Assembly (NCBI GenBank): GCA_022385805.1
Contig: MU277695.1
Coordinates: 279,668-343,667, forward strand
Origin: Pilatotrama ljubarskyi
Taxonomy: Eukaryota; Basidiomycota; Agaricomycetes; Polyporales; Polyporaceae
Length of the DNA: 64,000 bases
Reading direction: 5' to 3'
The position numbers were made by a program, and so were the translations under genes. Under the pieces are notes generated by a model that worked only from the letters and a program-made list of their open reading frames with translations, ran no database searches and was not told the origin of the DNA. This document shows positions 11,501 to 22,278 of the stretch, in pieces; position 1 is the first letter of the stretch, and each line of letters begins with the position of its first letter.

Positions 11501-14500
11501 TGTTACGGTCCGTCCTGGACGCCCACATCACGCAGAAGATTGTTCGTCTAGGGTCTCGTTCTGCCGACGACCGCATCGCGGAGTTCTCCATCGAGAACAT
11601 GGAGAACGTCGCGGGTAGGACCCGTCTCTCTGCTGCATACTCAGGTTACCGCCGTGATCTCCGCGATGTGGAGCAGGAGATCAAGGACTTCATGGACTAT
11701 TTCTTTAAGCAAGACGTCGATACGGACGACCTCATCCGCTACCTGACCTTCCAAAGTCCAGCGCTCCTGGACTCTATCGAGGATCCCCCGGAGTGGGTTC
11801 AGGCATTGTACGACCTTCGACAGGCAGAAGAAGCCGGCGGCTGGCGTGTCGCTGGGAAGGACTCCCTGTATTCCGACTCTCTTTACGACTTCTGGGTTCG
11901 TGGTGGGGACATCGAGTTCCTGCACGATGCACATAGGACTCTGCTGTACCGACATCCTCCCTCTCCGCAACGCCAACTACCCAAGCAGCGCCCGAACAAT
12001 CAGTACGAAATCCTCCGATCTGGCTCTCTCCGTGATACTGGCCCAGAGTCTGGTCCCGAAAGCGGCTTGATACTGGACGATGATCGTGGCGATGTATCAC
12101 AGGATGAGGGGAGCGGCGAGAGCGACTCGGAGTTCTCCGAGATTCTACCGGAAGAAGAGTGGCTGAGGGACGCACTGGTGCTCGACTTGGAAGCTAACCC
12201 TAGCGATTCCGAATCCGAGGGGCTCGAATATCTAACGCCTGAAGCCTCAGCGTCGCCTGCGTCTGCCATACGAGCGACGCCTGCAGTCACCGACTCTCCA
12301 GTGCGTGACGAGACCAAGCATCAACCTCTTCCGCTGTCTGTGCGGCCAGATGACTTCAGGAACTTGAGTGCCTTCTTCGCGGCCTTTGGTTGCGCGGACA
12401 TCCCCGCTGTTCCCACCACGACTCGGCCGGTCCAGGAGCTACGTGAGCAAGAGGACGCGTGGTCAATGTCCTCAACGGAACGCCAGCAGCTCCATGGCAT
12501 GTGGTCAGACGAAGTCCGTATCACGAGTCAAGAAACACAGACGATGGAGTTCAGGCGCCTTAGAGAGAAGCATGCGCAGGCGGCGCGGGACTATATGGAA
12601 GCACAAGCAGAGGTGAATTCGTCTTCTGAGAGCAGTGCATGGACCAACGTTTGACACGACTTTGTAGATCAGGAAGCAGCTCCTACGCAACGTCGACATT
12701 ATCGGATGCACGACCACAGGTAAATCTCTCTCGGGAAATGGGTCTGCCTCCCTCCTTACCCTACCTCTTTATCAGGCGCCGCGAAGCTCACGGCTCTGCT
12801 GAAGGTGAAGACTATCGTTCAATCGGCCTAAAGGCGCAAGTGGGCGGAGATACTGATATATTCTCTAGGGAATCGGTCCTAAGATCCTCCTCGTAGAAGA
12901 AGCTGGTCAAGTCTTGGAGGCCCACATCCTAGGAAGCCTTGTGCCGAGTATCCAGCACCTCATCCTCATCGGCGACCCACTGCAACTACGTCCAACGTTG
13001 AACAACTACTGTGAGCGACATAAGATACGGCTCGTACCTCCATCTGTCTTACTCGATAATCAGCATTGTCCATGGACCACCCTCATGGACGACTCGTATA
13101 CAAGTTTGACATGTCGTTGATGGAGCGCTTGTCCAGTTCCGGATTACCCATGTCACAAATCAACGTGCAACGCCGCATGAGACCTGAAATCGCGGACCTG
13201 GTCAGGTGTGTTACCACCCTCTTTATGCTAGTACGCAGCAAGTGATATGTGCTCATTGTTGTTCCAGGATTCCCCTTTATCCGAGGCTGGAAGATCACGA
13301 TCTCGTTAAGGAGTATCCGCACGTCCGGGGAATGGCCAAAGACGTTTTCTTCTTCACACACGACCACAAGGAGAACGGCGGAGAAGACGACTTTGTCAGC
13401 AAGTACAATCAGTTCGAGGTACGATTGTTCCGATTACATCGAAAATGGCGATCTACTGAGGTTTGTATGCTGTCACTCTTCAGGTTGACATGATCAAAGA
13501 TCTCGTCCTGTATCTACTTCGGTGAGTATCGGAGTAGACTCACTCGATTCCATCCGGTTTGCCTGATTTCCGGGATGACACCTTAGACAAGGGCCGTACT
13601 CAGCAGAGGGCGATATTGTCGTGCTCTGCGCCTACCTAGGACAGCTAGCGCGTCTCCGAGAGGCGCTCTCCAGCGAAGTCGCTGTTGTCCTCGATGAGCG
13701 AGACCAAGCAGAGCTCGACGACAGGACTGCCGAGGCTGAGGAAAGCACACAGACTGGTGCCGCCTTCGAGCGCGTCCGGGTGTCACGACGAGTGAGTGCA
13801 GACCACAGTCCTTGAGAGGTCGTATGTCCTGAACCATGACGCATCACAGGTCCTGCTTCGTACTATAGATAACTTCCAGGGCGAGGAAGCGAAGGTATGG
13901 AGACGTAACGATCCTTCGGAGCTCGTATGACAACTCCTCGACCAGATCATCATCCTGTCGCTCGTACGTAATTCTGGCGGATCTGAAGAAGACGAGGCGG
14001 TATATGGTCACAGTGCGAAGGGACGAGTGAACATTGGCTTTTTGAGGGTAAGCTGCCAACATCGGCGCTCCTTTCCGCGTAAGCTGACCGTTCGACTATG
14101 TACCTGTAGTCAGAGAACAGAATCAATGGTACGTATTGCATTCAGTCCTCTGGAGGAACATATACTTACCCGATGGGCTTCATAGTGGCTCTTTCGCGCG
14201 CGCGCGAGGGACTCTACATCATTGGCAATGCCCAGAACCTGGCTGCCAAGAGTAAGATGTGGCGAACGGTGCTCGACGAGCTGCGCAAGAGAGATTGTAT
14301 CGGAGACGCCTTCCCCGTCGCGTGCCAGCGGCACCCAGACGCAGTGCAGCGTGTTTCGAAACCTGGACAGCTACCACGCATCGCTCCCGACGGTACGTCC
14401 CTATTCACGGCTCATAGTATCACGGCCTCGCTGTTGATCCCAGTATCCAGGTGGATGCCTGTTGCAGTGCGATACCCGACTCAAGTGCGGCCACCTCTGT

Positions 14501-17268
14501 CCGTACAAAGTAAGCCTTCTAAGCTGTATGATAGTAGAGTGTATGTCGAACTCTCCGCAGTGTCATTCAGACGACCCGAGACACGTCACGGTGACATGCG
14601 AGCAACGCTGCACGCGACTCTGCCCCCGTGCACACCCTTGCACGAAGGCTTGTGCGGAGCCATGTGGACAATGCGTGACTGAGGTAGCCCAGGTCGAGCT
14701 CCCATGCGGCCACACTGCGCCCAGCGTACAATGGTGAGCAAGAGCATAGCTGAACCGGCGAGCACGCCTGAAGCATCTTGCCATAGCTTCCAGCTTGACA
14801 ACCTGGCCGACGTCTTCTGCGCTGTGCCCGTCACGAGGCGCCTCCCTGGATGCGAGCACGAGGCGACCATGAGATGCTCGGACAACCCTCGCTATTTCGT
14901 CTGCAAAACCACCTGCGCCGGGGTGATGTCATGCTGCGGTCGGTCGTGCAAGGCCCGATGCAACCAGTGCCAGGTCCTGAATGGTCCTCCCGAGCCAAGT
15001 CAAAACGACGACCTGGAGGGTTCGGAGGAGCGCTCAGCTGTGGTGCAGCGGGTCAAGCACGTTTCTCATCCTTGTCAGCGGAGCCTCTTCTGCGGCCATC
15101 TCTGCGGCAAGGAGTGCGCTCGCGAGCACGAATGCACCATCTTTTGCAAGGCGCCTTGTCGGCAAGTCTGCGTCCACGCGCGGTGTAGGAACTTCTGCTC
15201 TACTCCATGTGCTCCTTGCCAGGAGCCTTGCACCTGGTGAGTGGTCTCGCTCCGTCTTGTAACCCCGTTGACCTGATCCGAACAGGCACTGTGCACACCA
15301 AGCTTGTCCCCTCCCGTGTGGCGCGGTAAGCCGATCTATACTATACCTTGCCGGCTATACACTTACAGAAGAGCAGATCTGCTCTCGGCTACCATGTGAC
15401 CAGCGTTGCGAGAAGTCGCTTGCATGCGGTCATCGTTGTCCTTCTGGTGAGCTTGTCCCTTGAGAGATCATGTTAGCATGGCGCTCACTTCCTCTTTACA
15501 GTGTGCGGGGAAGACTGTTCGATTCAGACATGTACAATCTGCGCTCCAGAGGAGGTCCAACAGAAGGTCGTCGATGTCGTCATGCAGCGCACTCTAGCCG
15601 AGCTGGACGTCAATAGCGAGAGCCTGGACGAACTGACTATCACCATTCCCGCATGTCGGCACGTCTTCACGGTGGAGACTCTCGACGGTATTTGCGAGCT
15701 CAAAGAGTACTATCGTCGAGACGAGCGGAACGGCAAGTGGGTCGGTCTGGAGACCCCGCCGTCTGGGTTCAAACAGCCTCCTGCATGTCCTACCTGTCGT
15801 GCGGCGATCACCTCTCCCCGCTACGGGCGCGTGTTCAAGCGGGCCGACCTGGACATCCTCGAGAACAACGTCGCGTCTCACATGTCCCAGTCATTGAACT
15901 CCGTGCGTCGAAAGGTCGACTCGTTCTCAAAACCTGATGCGCAGCGCAAGATCCGAGAGACCGCGTCCGACATCTCCTCGGCGCCGCCGAAGGTGTCCAA
16001 CAAGGCGTTGAAGGCGCAACAGGGCGCTCAAGCTCGGCTTCTCCGGTCTATCCGCAATGGCCCCGTCAAGCTCGACGCGATCGATCCGCTGAACGCAAGC
16101 CTCCACAGCCTGCCAACAGAGGAGGCAAAGGCGTGGAAGAAGGCGCTCATCTCGTTGTTCACGACCTACCGAGAAGCGGTGTCGATCACGGAGACCCGTT
16201 CGGCCCACTCGCACGCCTGGGAAGCCTCGTTCGCCTACCTCTTCCAGAAGGAGATGGACAGCATCGCAGCCAATCCTACGGCAGCACCGAGGAACCCGCA
16301 GGAGTACGCGATGCGCGCTGCTCGGATGAAGGTCGGTCAGCCTCCTCCGAGGGCAGACAAGAGGTTCCTGGTCGAGGCGTTCTGGGGAACCATCACCATC
16401 CGCCTCACCCTCGCTGAGCTGGCTGGGGATTGGCTCGATGCACTCAACGAGCACCCGAGGTACCCAGTTGGCAACAAGCGCATCTGGGCGACGTACATCG
16501 CATTCGTGCTACGCTCCTGCGCGTCCGACGCCCAGATCGCCCTCCAGATCACCCGTTATTCCGAGAGCCACCACCAAGAGGCGAACACCGTCGTTCTCAT
16601 CATGCGCATCGAGCTCGAGCAGTTCCGCTTCAACATGAAGATGACCAAGCAAAGCGGCAAGGTATCGCAGGACGTGAGGACGAAGCTGGCCGACAGCGCG
16701 GATGCGAAGCTGCGGGAAGCTACGCAACGCGTGGACGAAGTCACTGCTCGCGTGTCTCGGCGGGGCAACGGAGGCGGGGCCGAGTGGCTGCAGACGGAGT
16801 TCGTTCGGCCTACCAGCACGATCCTCGACGAATGGAAATCATTGGGACGGTCTCTGCGCTCGGATACGTTCTATCAGGCAGTCTCGCTCGACGAGCTGAC
16901 ACAGGTGGTGCAGGCGTTCCGGTGGGAGTTCAGTGAGTGCAGGCATGGCAAATACAGGTCACGGTGTCGGATCTCACGATATGCCTATCTAGCTCATACC
17001 GGACACTTTTACAAGTGTCCGAACGGCCACACCTTTGTCATCGGGGACGTGAGTGCTCATGTCTGGCTCTTGTCCTCGCCGGCGTTTCTAACAGCTATGG
17101 TGCGCATAGTGCGGCGGCGCGATGCAGCGGTCGGTCTGTCCCGAATGCGGAGAAGCGATCGGCGGGTCGAACCACAATTTGGTGTCTGGCAACACTCGTG
17201 CGGTGGAATTGGAGGAGATTGCGCGCAGGCAAGGTGCTCAGCCGAGCCCCTGGCGATGGGGTATATGA
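8598..17268 (+). CDS. ZNFX1-type SF1 helicase with CCCH, NFX1 and RZ zinc fingers
   Basis: Large UPF1-like superfamily 1 RNA helicase. The closest known architectures are animal ZNFX1 and the fission yeast RNAi helicase Hrr1, so a role in small-RNA or RNA surveillance is likely (inference). Two N-terminal CCCH fingers (C-x8-C-x5-C-x3-H) lie in exon 1 (8598-9125). Walker A (GPPGTGKT) is split over a 19-nt exon at 11336-11354. Later motifs are LLVEEAGQVLEAH (Walker B, about 12,890), GDPLQLRPTL (about 12,970), QRRMRPEIADLV (about 13,170), RTIDNFQGEEAK (about 13,860) and VALSRAREGLYIIGN (about 14,190). Cys-rich NFX1-type repeats follow from about 14,450 to 15,520. The C-terminus has an RZ-type finger (HFYKCPNGHTF, then CGGAMQRSVCPECGEAIGG) and ends at TGA 17266-17268. 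Start choice: the ATG at 8598 directly precedes the first finger. The gene has many introns and very short exons (9179-9196, 9248-9271). I found no frame disruption. Confidence 0.9.
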
Positions 17269-17714
17269 GCGGGGGCAGCCTTCGACTCCATCGATCTGAT
17301 CACCACTAGCATGGTCTCTCGCGCTCGTTCGGATCCACGTTTACTACTGTGCAGCATCTGCTGTGTCACCGTCCAATGCAAATGTTTCTCGTCTCTTGAG
17401 ACCGTCGATCGGCCTGGGGCGTCCTTCACCACAAGTGGTCGGAGATTCTAGTCAGACGCGCCGTCGAGAAGAATGGCTGATGATGCTCACTACCATCCAT
17501 CGAGGCGCTGCGTTCGTATGACCAAGTGAACTGAGAGGAGGAGCGATCAACGCAGCTAACATTCCCTCATTCCTTGGAGGGATGTGATGTTATTACCAAG
17601 TGCTCCTCAGCTACTCTTTGTCTCCGCCTTGGCACATAAGGATAACAACACAGAAGTACCACCTACATTTCACCAGAATGTCAACGGTACGGGAGAGCGG
17701 TCCCGGAATCAAGG
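17269..17714. other. Intergenic, 3' flank of the ZNFX1-like gene
   Basis: About 450 bp with no coding sequence that I recognise. It ends at the target duplication AATCAAGG (17707-17714) of the adjacent MITE. The remaining spacer up to 18231 holds the MITE and the presumed promoter of the PIN-like gene. Confidence 0.35.
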
Positions 17715-17949
17715 TAGTGCTGCCGCAATGTAAAGGTCACCTTGACGAGAGCCAAGGTGAGGCGGACCTTGCCTTGACCGGCATCTCGGCATCGCACCTT
17801 GGAGCCACCTTGACTTGACCTACCTCCAAGCTGGTGACTCAGAATTGCCGTTTATGGTAGGCAATCTCAAGGCAAGGTGGGCTCCAAGGTGGAATTTTCA
17901 AACTCCGATGACCTTGGAGGCACCTTTACCTTGCATTGCGGCAACACTA
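17715..17949. mobile_element. hAT-type MITE with perfect 8-bp target site duplication
   Basis: A 235-bp non-coding element. Its termini are inverted repeats: TAGTGCTGCCGCAATG at the left and, on the opposite strand, TAGTGTTGCCGCAATG at the right (one mismatch in 16). It is flanked by a perfect direct repeat AATCAAGG at 17707-17714 and 17950-17957. An 8-bp duplication and TAGTG ends are the hallmarks of hAT superfamily insertions. The interior is full of ACCTTG/CAAGGT hexamers in both orientations, so a single strand would fold extensively. No transposase is present, so it must be mobilised in trans. It sits 275 bp upstream of the PIN-like gene start. Confidence 0.88.
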
Positions 17950-18231
17950 AATCAAGGGATGACACGAGCGAAGCCGGCGGGAGCGACCAGCGTCAATCTT
18001 GGGAGATCTGGGCAGGAACGACGATGACGTCAGAGGAACGCGGGTTGACAGACTCCTCCCTCTGCTCGTCACCGTCCACTCTGCGCGAGTGGGGCCGCCA
18101 TAAAGCGGCGATGGCGGGCGGTCTGGAACTCGTCTTGCTCTCCCGCCGACGTTCTCTTGGCAAAACAAAAGGTGCGCCCCCCGACGCTGCTGCTCTCGTC
18201 CCCGCCCCCAACCCGCTCACCGACGTCCAAG

Positions 18232-19760
18232 ATGACCGTGTCCACGATGTCGCCCGGTATCGGGACACTCATCAGCACCTTCCTCGGGGCCTTCCAAGGC
18301 TCCATCTCCGTCCTCCTCACCCTCCTCGCGGGCTACATCATGGCCCGCCGCGGCTTCATGGACCACAAGACCGTCCGCAATGTCTCCAAGCTCTGCACCT
18401 CGCTCTTCCTTCCCTGCCTCCTCATCGAGGACATGGGCCCCCAGCTCACCGTCTCCAAGCTCCGCGACGTCTGGATCATCCCCCTCTGGGGCCTCGTCAG
18501 CACCCTCCTCGCGCACGGCATCGGCTGGGTCGGCAAACGCGTCATGAAGCTGCCGTACTGGACCATCGCCGCGTGTGGCCGCCCGAACTCGAACGCGCTC
18601 CCGCTTCTCCTGCTGCAGTCGCTCGAGCACACCGGCGTTCTAGACACGCTCTCCCAGCAGGGCGAGTCCGTCAGCGAGACGCTCGACCGCGCAAAGTCGC
18701 TCATCCTCCTGAACGCGATCGTGCAGCAAACATTCACGTTTCAGTTCACCCCGGGCATCATGCGGCGCGACGACGGGCAGCGCAAGCAAGACGACCCGGA
18801 GGATAGGCTTCAGCCCGGTCCTGGGCGGCTCACGTCCGTCGTACAGGATCAGGAGCGCGTCGGACTGCTCGACGACCATGAACATGACTCGGACGACTCG
18901 GAGGAGACGCGCGCGAATGGCTACAGGAACGCACTGGACGACATTGCCGATCAGCCCGACGTCCACTGGCCTGAGCGTCTCCGGCCACTTGAGAAGCCTC
19001 TGAAGAAGTTCTGGTCGTACATGAGCCCTCCGCTCATCGGAGCGATTATCGCCCTCATTTTTGGAGTAAGTGTCCTTCCGAATAACACATCTCCTGGCTT
19101 GCTCATGCGCTTGCGCAGATGGTCCCCCTCTTGCACCAGGAGTTCCTCAAAGAAGACGGCATATTCTACACCAGCATCACCCAGGCTATTGAGAACCTGG
19201 GCGAGCTCTTGTACGTGCTCCCATCTCTAGACGCGTGCATACGGCCATCCTGACCAGTCTGACACAGTGTCGTGCTCCAGACCTTCATGGTTGGCGCCGA
19301 GCTCGCGATCGTCCCTTCGACGCATCCGGGCGTCCTTGCCACGTCCTGGGTGCTGCTCGTGCGCTTCATTGTAATGCCCGCGGTCGCCCTGCTCTTCGTC
19401 CTTGCTACAGCAGGGCGCGGGTTGTATGTCGACGACCGCCTCGTCTGGTAAGTATCCGCTCTCAATCACTATATTTCAAGTAGCCTGTTCATTGACTTTA
19501 TATCATAGGTTCCTCCTCATCCTCATCCCGGCTGGGCCCTCAGCGATGCTGCTCGTCAGCGTTGCCGAGATGGTCAATATCAGCCAAGGAGCGATAGCAG
19601 GATACCTAACCATAGCAGTAAGCATTCCTTTGCTTCTCTCGCATGCGAAAACAAACTCACCTCTGCACCACAGTACATGATCTCCCCAATAATGGCAGTA
19701 GTTTGCTCCCTGGGCCTCGAGGTTGTCGAGGCCGCCGCCAAGCGCGTCTCCGGAGTATGA
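18232..19760 (+). CDS. PIN-like auxin efflux carrier family transporter
   Basis: Membrane transport protein of the auxin efflux carrier (Mem_trans) superfamily. Fungal members usually sit in the endoplasmic reticulum or endomembranes and their substrates are poorly defined. Five exons: 18232-19065, 19119-19210, 19268-19447, 19509-19617, 19674-19760. Layout: an N-terminal hydrophobic bundle (ISVLLTLLAGYIMARRG, LCTSLFLPCLLIEDM, IPLWGLVSTLLAHGIGW), a GRPNSNALPLLLLQSL segment typical of the family, a central acidic hydrophilic loop of roughly 100 residues (DDHEHDSDDSEETR), then a C-terminal bundle (LIGAIIALIFG, FMVGAELAIV, WFLLILIPAGPSAMLLVSVAEM). A second ATG at 18247 is an alternative start. 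The product is about 430 aa. No frame break was seen. Confidence 0.88.
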
Positions 19761-22278
19761 GAGATGCATGCGCATCAAAACGACACGTCTCCGGACTGTT
19801 TTCTGATTATTCACGGGCTTTCGCAGCTTCCAAATTGTTTTCGTATTTCACGCAACCCCCGGACTCGGACGATAAGAACTGTACCATACCACTCTACGCC
19901 GTATACACGGGCAGTGATCGCTACTTACTGGCACTGCGCTGTACATTCCTCTGGCTGTAGCACATGCAGTATATATATCTCTCAACAGCATACATACATA
20001 CAGCAGACAGGTATCTGGATGAAACATGGCTCACCTAGCACGGAACGTCTCTGCTCCGGCGACTCCGAAGCCCCCTCTCATACCGTAAGATCTCCGCGCT
20101 TTGACGTGCGTAGTAAGGCCCTTCGCACGACGCGCCATATGGTGCGCGGACGCGGTGGGGTAAGCAGGACAGGCGGGTGACCCACCCCGAAGCTCGGAGG
20201 GGTTGATATACACTGCACGCAGGCGGCGACGGGGGCGACGGAGGTCCGCGTTTTGATCATGTCGTCGCGGGTTGGGCGTCCGGAGGAGATAAGTCGTCGA
20301 AGGAGTGGGGACTCTGATGGATGACAAACGCGCGTATACGTCGTGTCGGGCAAGCAAGGGCTTCGGGCCGACGGAGGAGAGGAGGAGGGAACTTGGAAGT
20401 CGTTTCTCCCGGCTGGACTGCTGCAGCCTCTTCGCATTCTGAACTTCGCGCTTCTGAGATTCGGACGGCAGAGCCTGGAGGAGGCTTCGCGACCGGCGCG
20501 GCGTCATGGCGAAGACGTCTCCGAGACGCATGAAGTGCGCAGCGGCCGCGGACGTTCGCCTTTCCCGTGTAGGGTACAGTTCAGAGCAGAACGCATGCAT
20601 CCGGGGCTGCTCATGCATAGCGCAGCTGCGAAGACGGCCCCGACGCAGGACAGCGCGAGACTACGCCAGAGCGCAATACTGATGATCTACGCGGTGTTTG
20701 CGGGAGAGAACGTGAACGCTCGGGCGGGGTGATCACCGGATGATCGTCTGAACACCTGAGGCCTGAGGCCTGTGCTCGCGTCAGAGCGGATGTAAGACGG
20801 GCGATCGAGTGCACGTCGCAAGTACAAGAAAGAGCACAGAACGCCGGGTCGAGGGGGCTTCCGCTTCTGGAAGAGGTCGCGGAAGCGTTGCACCGAAGGG
20901 CAGCTGGGGTGATACATGGCGAAAGCGAGCAATTGAGCTCGCGTAGTGTCACGGGCCCGGACGCCCTTACGGGACGCGAGGGATACGGTATGTAAGCAGG
21001 AAGGCAAGAAGCCAAATTACGAGCTCAGGAAGGCGGGGCTCACTCACCTTGTGGGGCCTCCTCGCACAGATAGGGTGTCGGACGCTGTAGCGGCTGCGTG
21101 GTACCGGATGGCGGTGTTCTGGTGCGTTTCGGAGGGGCGGAACAGAGAGATTGAGAGTCCCGCCGGGTTCCTGGATATATCAGCCGGGGCTAGTGCGTGG
21201 GTTGTCAAAGAGAGCGCATATGCTGTAGTCGCTGGTGATAGAGCTTTGCCTTCCGGTGGAGAGACTAACGGTGAACGCCTCGCGCCAGCTGCAGGCCGTC
21301 GACGTCTACGGCCATTTGTAGTGGTGGTCACGATACCGATGAGCCAGAAAGCTTCGCAATGGACGCGTTCTGGACGTTCATAACAGGTCAGAACGCCGTC
21401 GCATCCGCGTCTATCGATGCTATTACTGTGCGGCCCAAGGTGTCAATCAGCGAAGCTACGACAAGGCCCGAGCCTAGGTCCGAACGCCTTGCAAAGTTTT
21501 GGATTCCTTGAAAGCTGTCGACGGTGCTGCGCACGGCCGTCGATGTGCGCATAGTGCAGCAGGTGCTGCTGTGAGGACCGTCAGGTGGCCCTGGGTGCGT
21601 GAGCGGTGTGGGAGCGCAGTGCCGTCATTGGCCTCCGAGGGGCTGATGACAACAGAAGTTCTGCGGAACGGACGACGTCGATGGAGCGTCAGGACGGGCG
21701 TAGGAGCGTACTTGTCGGTGCGAGCATGGATCATGGAGGTGCTCGTTATATTCCGTGGACGGATATTGCGCGTCGTACGCCGGGGTTGTTCAGAAATGTG
21801 CACGTAGTATACTCGGTGGCAAGCTCGGACCAGCAGATCGTAGGGCAGCCAATGGGAGGGCCATCGTAGATCATCGGAGACGATATGGCGATCGTTCTGC
21901 CCCATCCCGCTGCCGGAATTTGCAGAGAATTTGGCGCAGGCTCACAGGAATTGCGGGATGGAAGCGAACTCAGACGCCACCAGAAGACGGGCGACGAGGG
22001 CGAGCGACAGCGAACGGGAATTCGAAGTCGCAGCGTTGAGGAAGAGAGCGGCAGCGCATGAGAACGCGCGAGGGCAGGCGGGTCAGCTGGCCCGGCGGGC
22101 AGCCCGGCCAAGGGGAGTTTCGGATTATTTTGCGAGATATGTGGTGTTATCTGGGGGGTTAAGTGGCGGGGTCCCGCCAGGCGTGCGCCGCTTGGATTGC
22201 CCCTCTCAGTCTGCACCGTGCGCACGGACGCGACCCCCGCGCTGCTCGTCGTCGTCTGACGCTCTCTCCCCGTCCCCC
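19761..22278. other. 2.5-kb intergenic stretch without a recognisable gene
   Basis: Many short overlapping open frames occur on both strands, as expected in GC-rich DNA, but none shows a family motif, hydrophobic pattern or believable splice-linked exon chain. I see no inverted terminal repeats with target duplications. The right part, nearest 22279, presumably carries a long promoter or 5' UTR for the Zn2Cys6 regulator. A lineage-specific gene or a non-coding RNA cannot be excluded from sequence alone. Confidence 0.35.
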
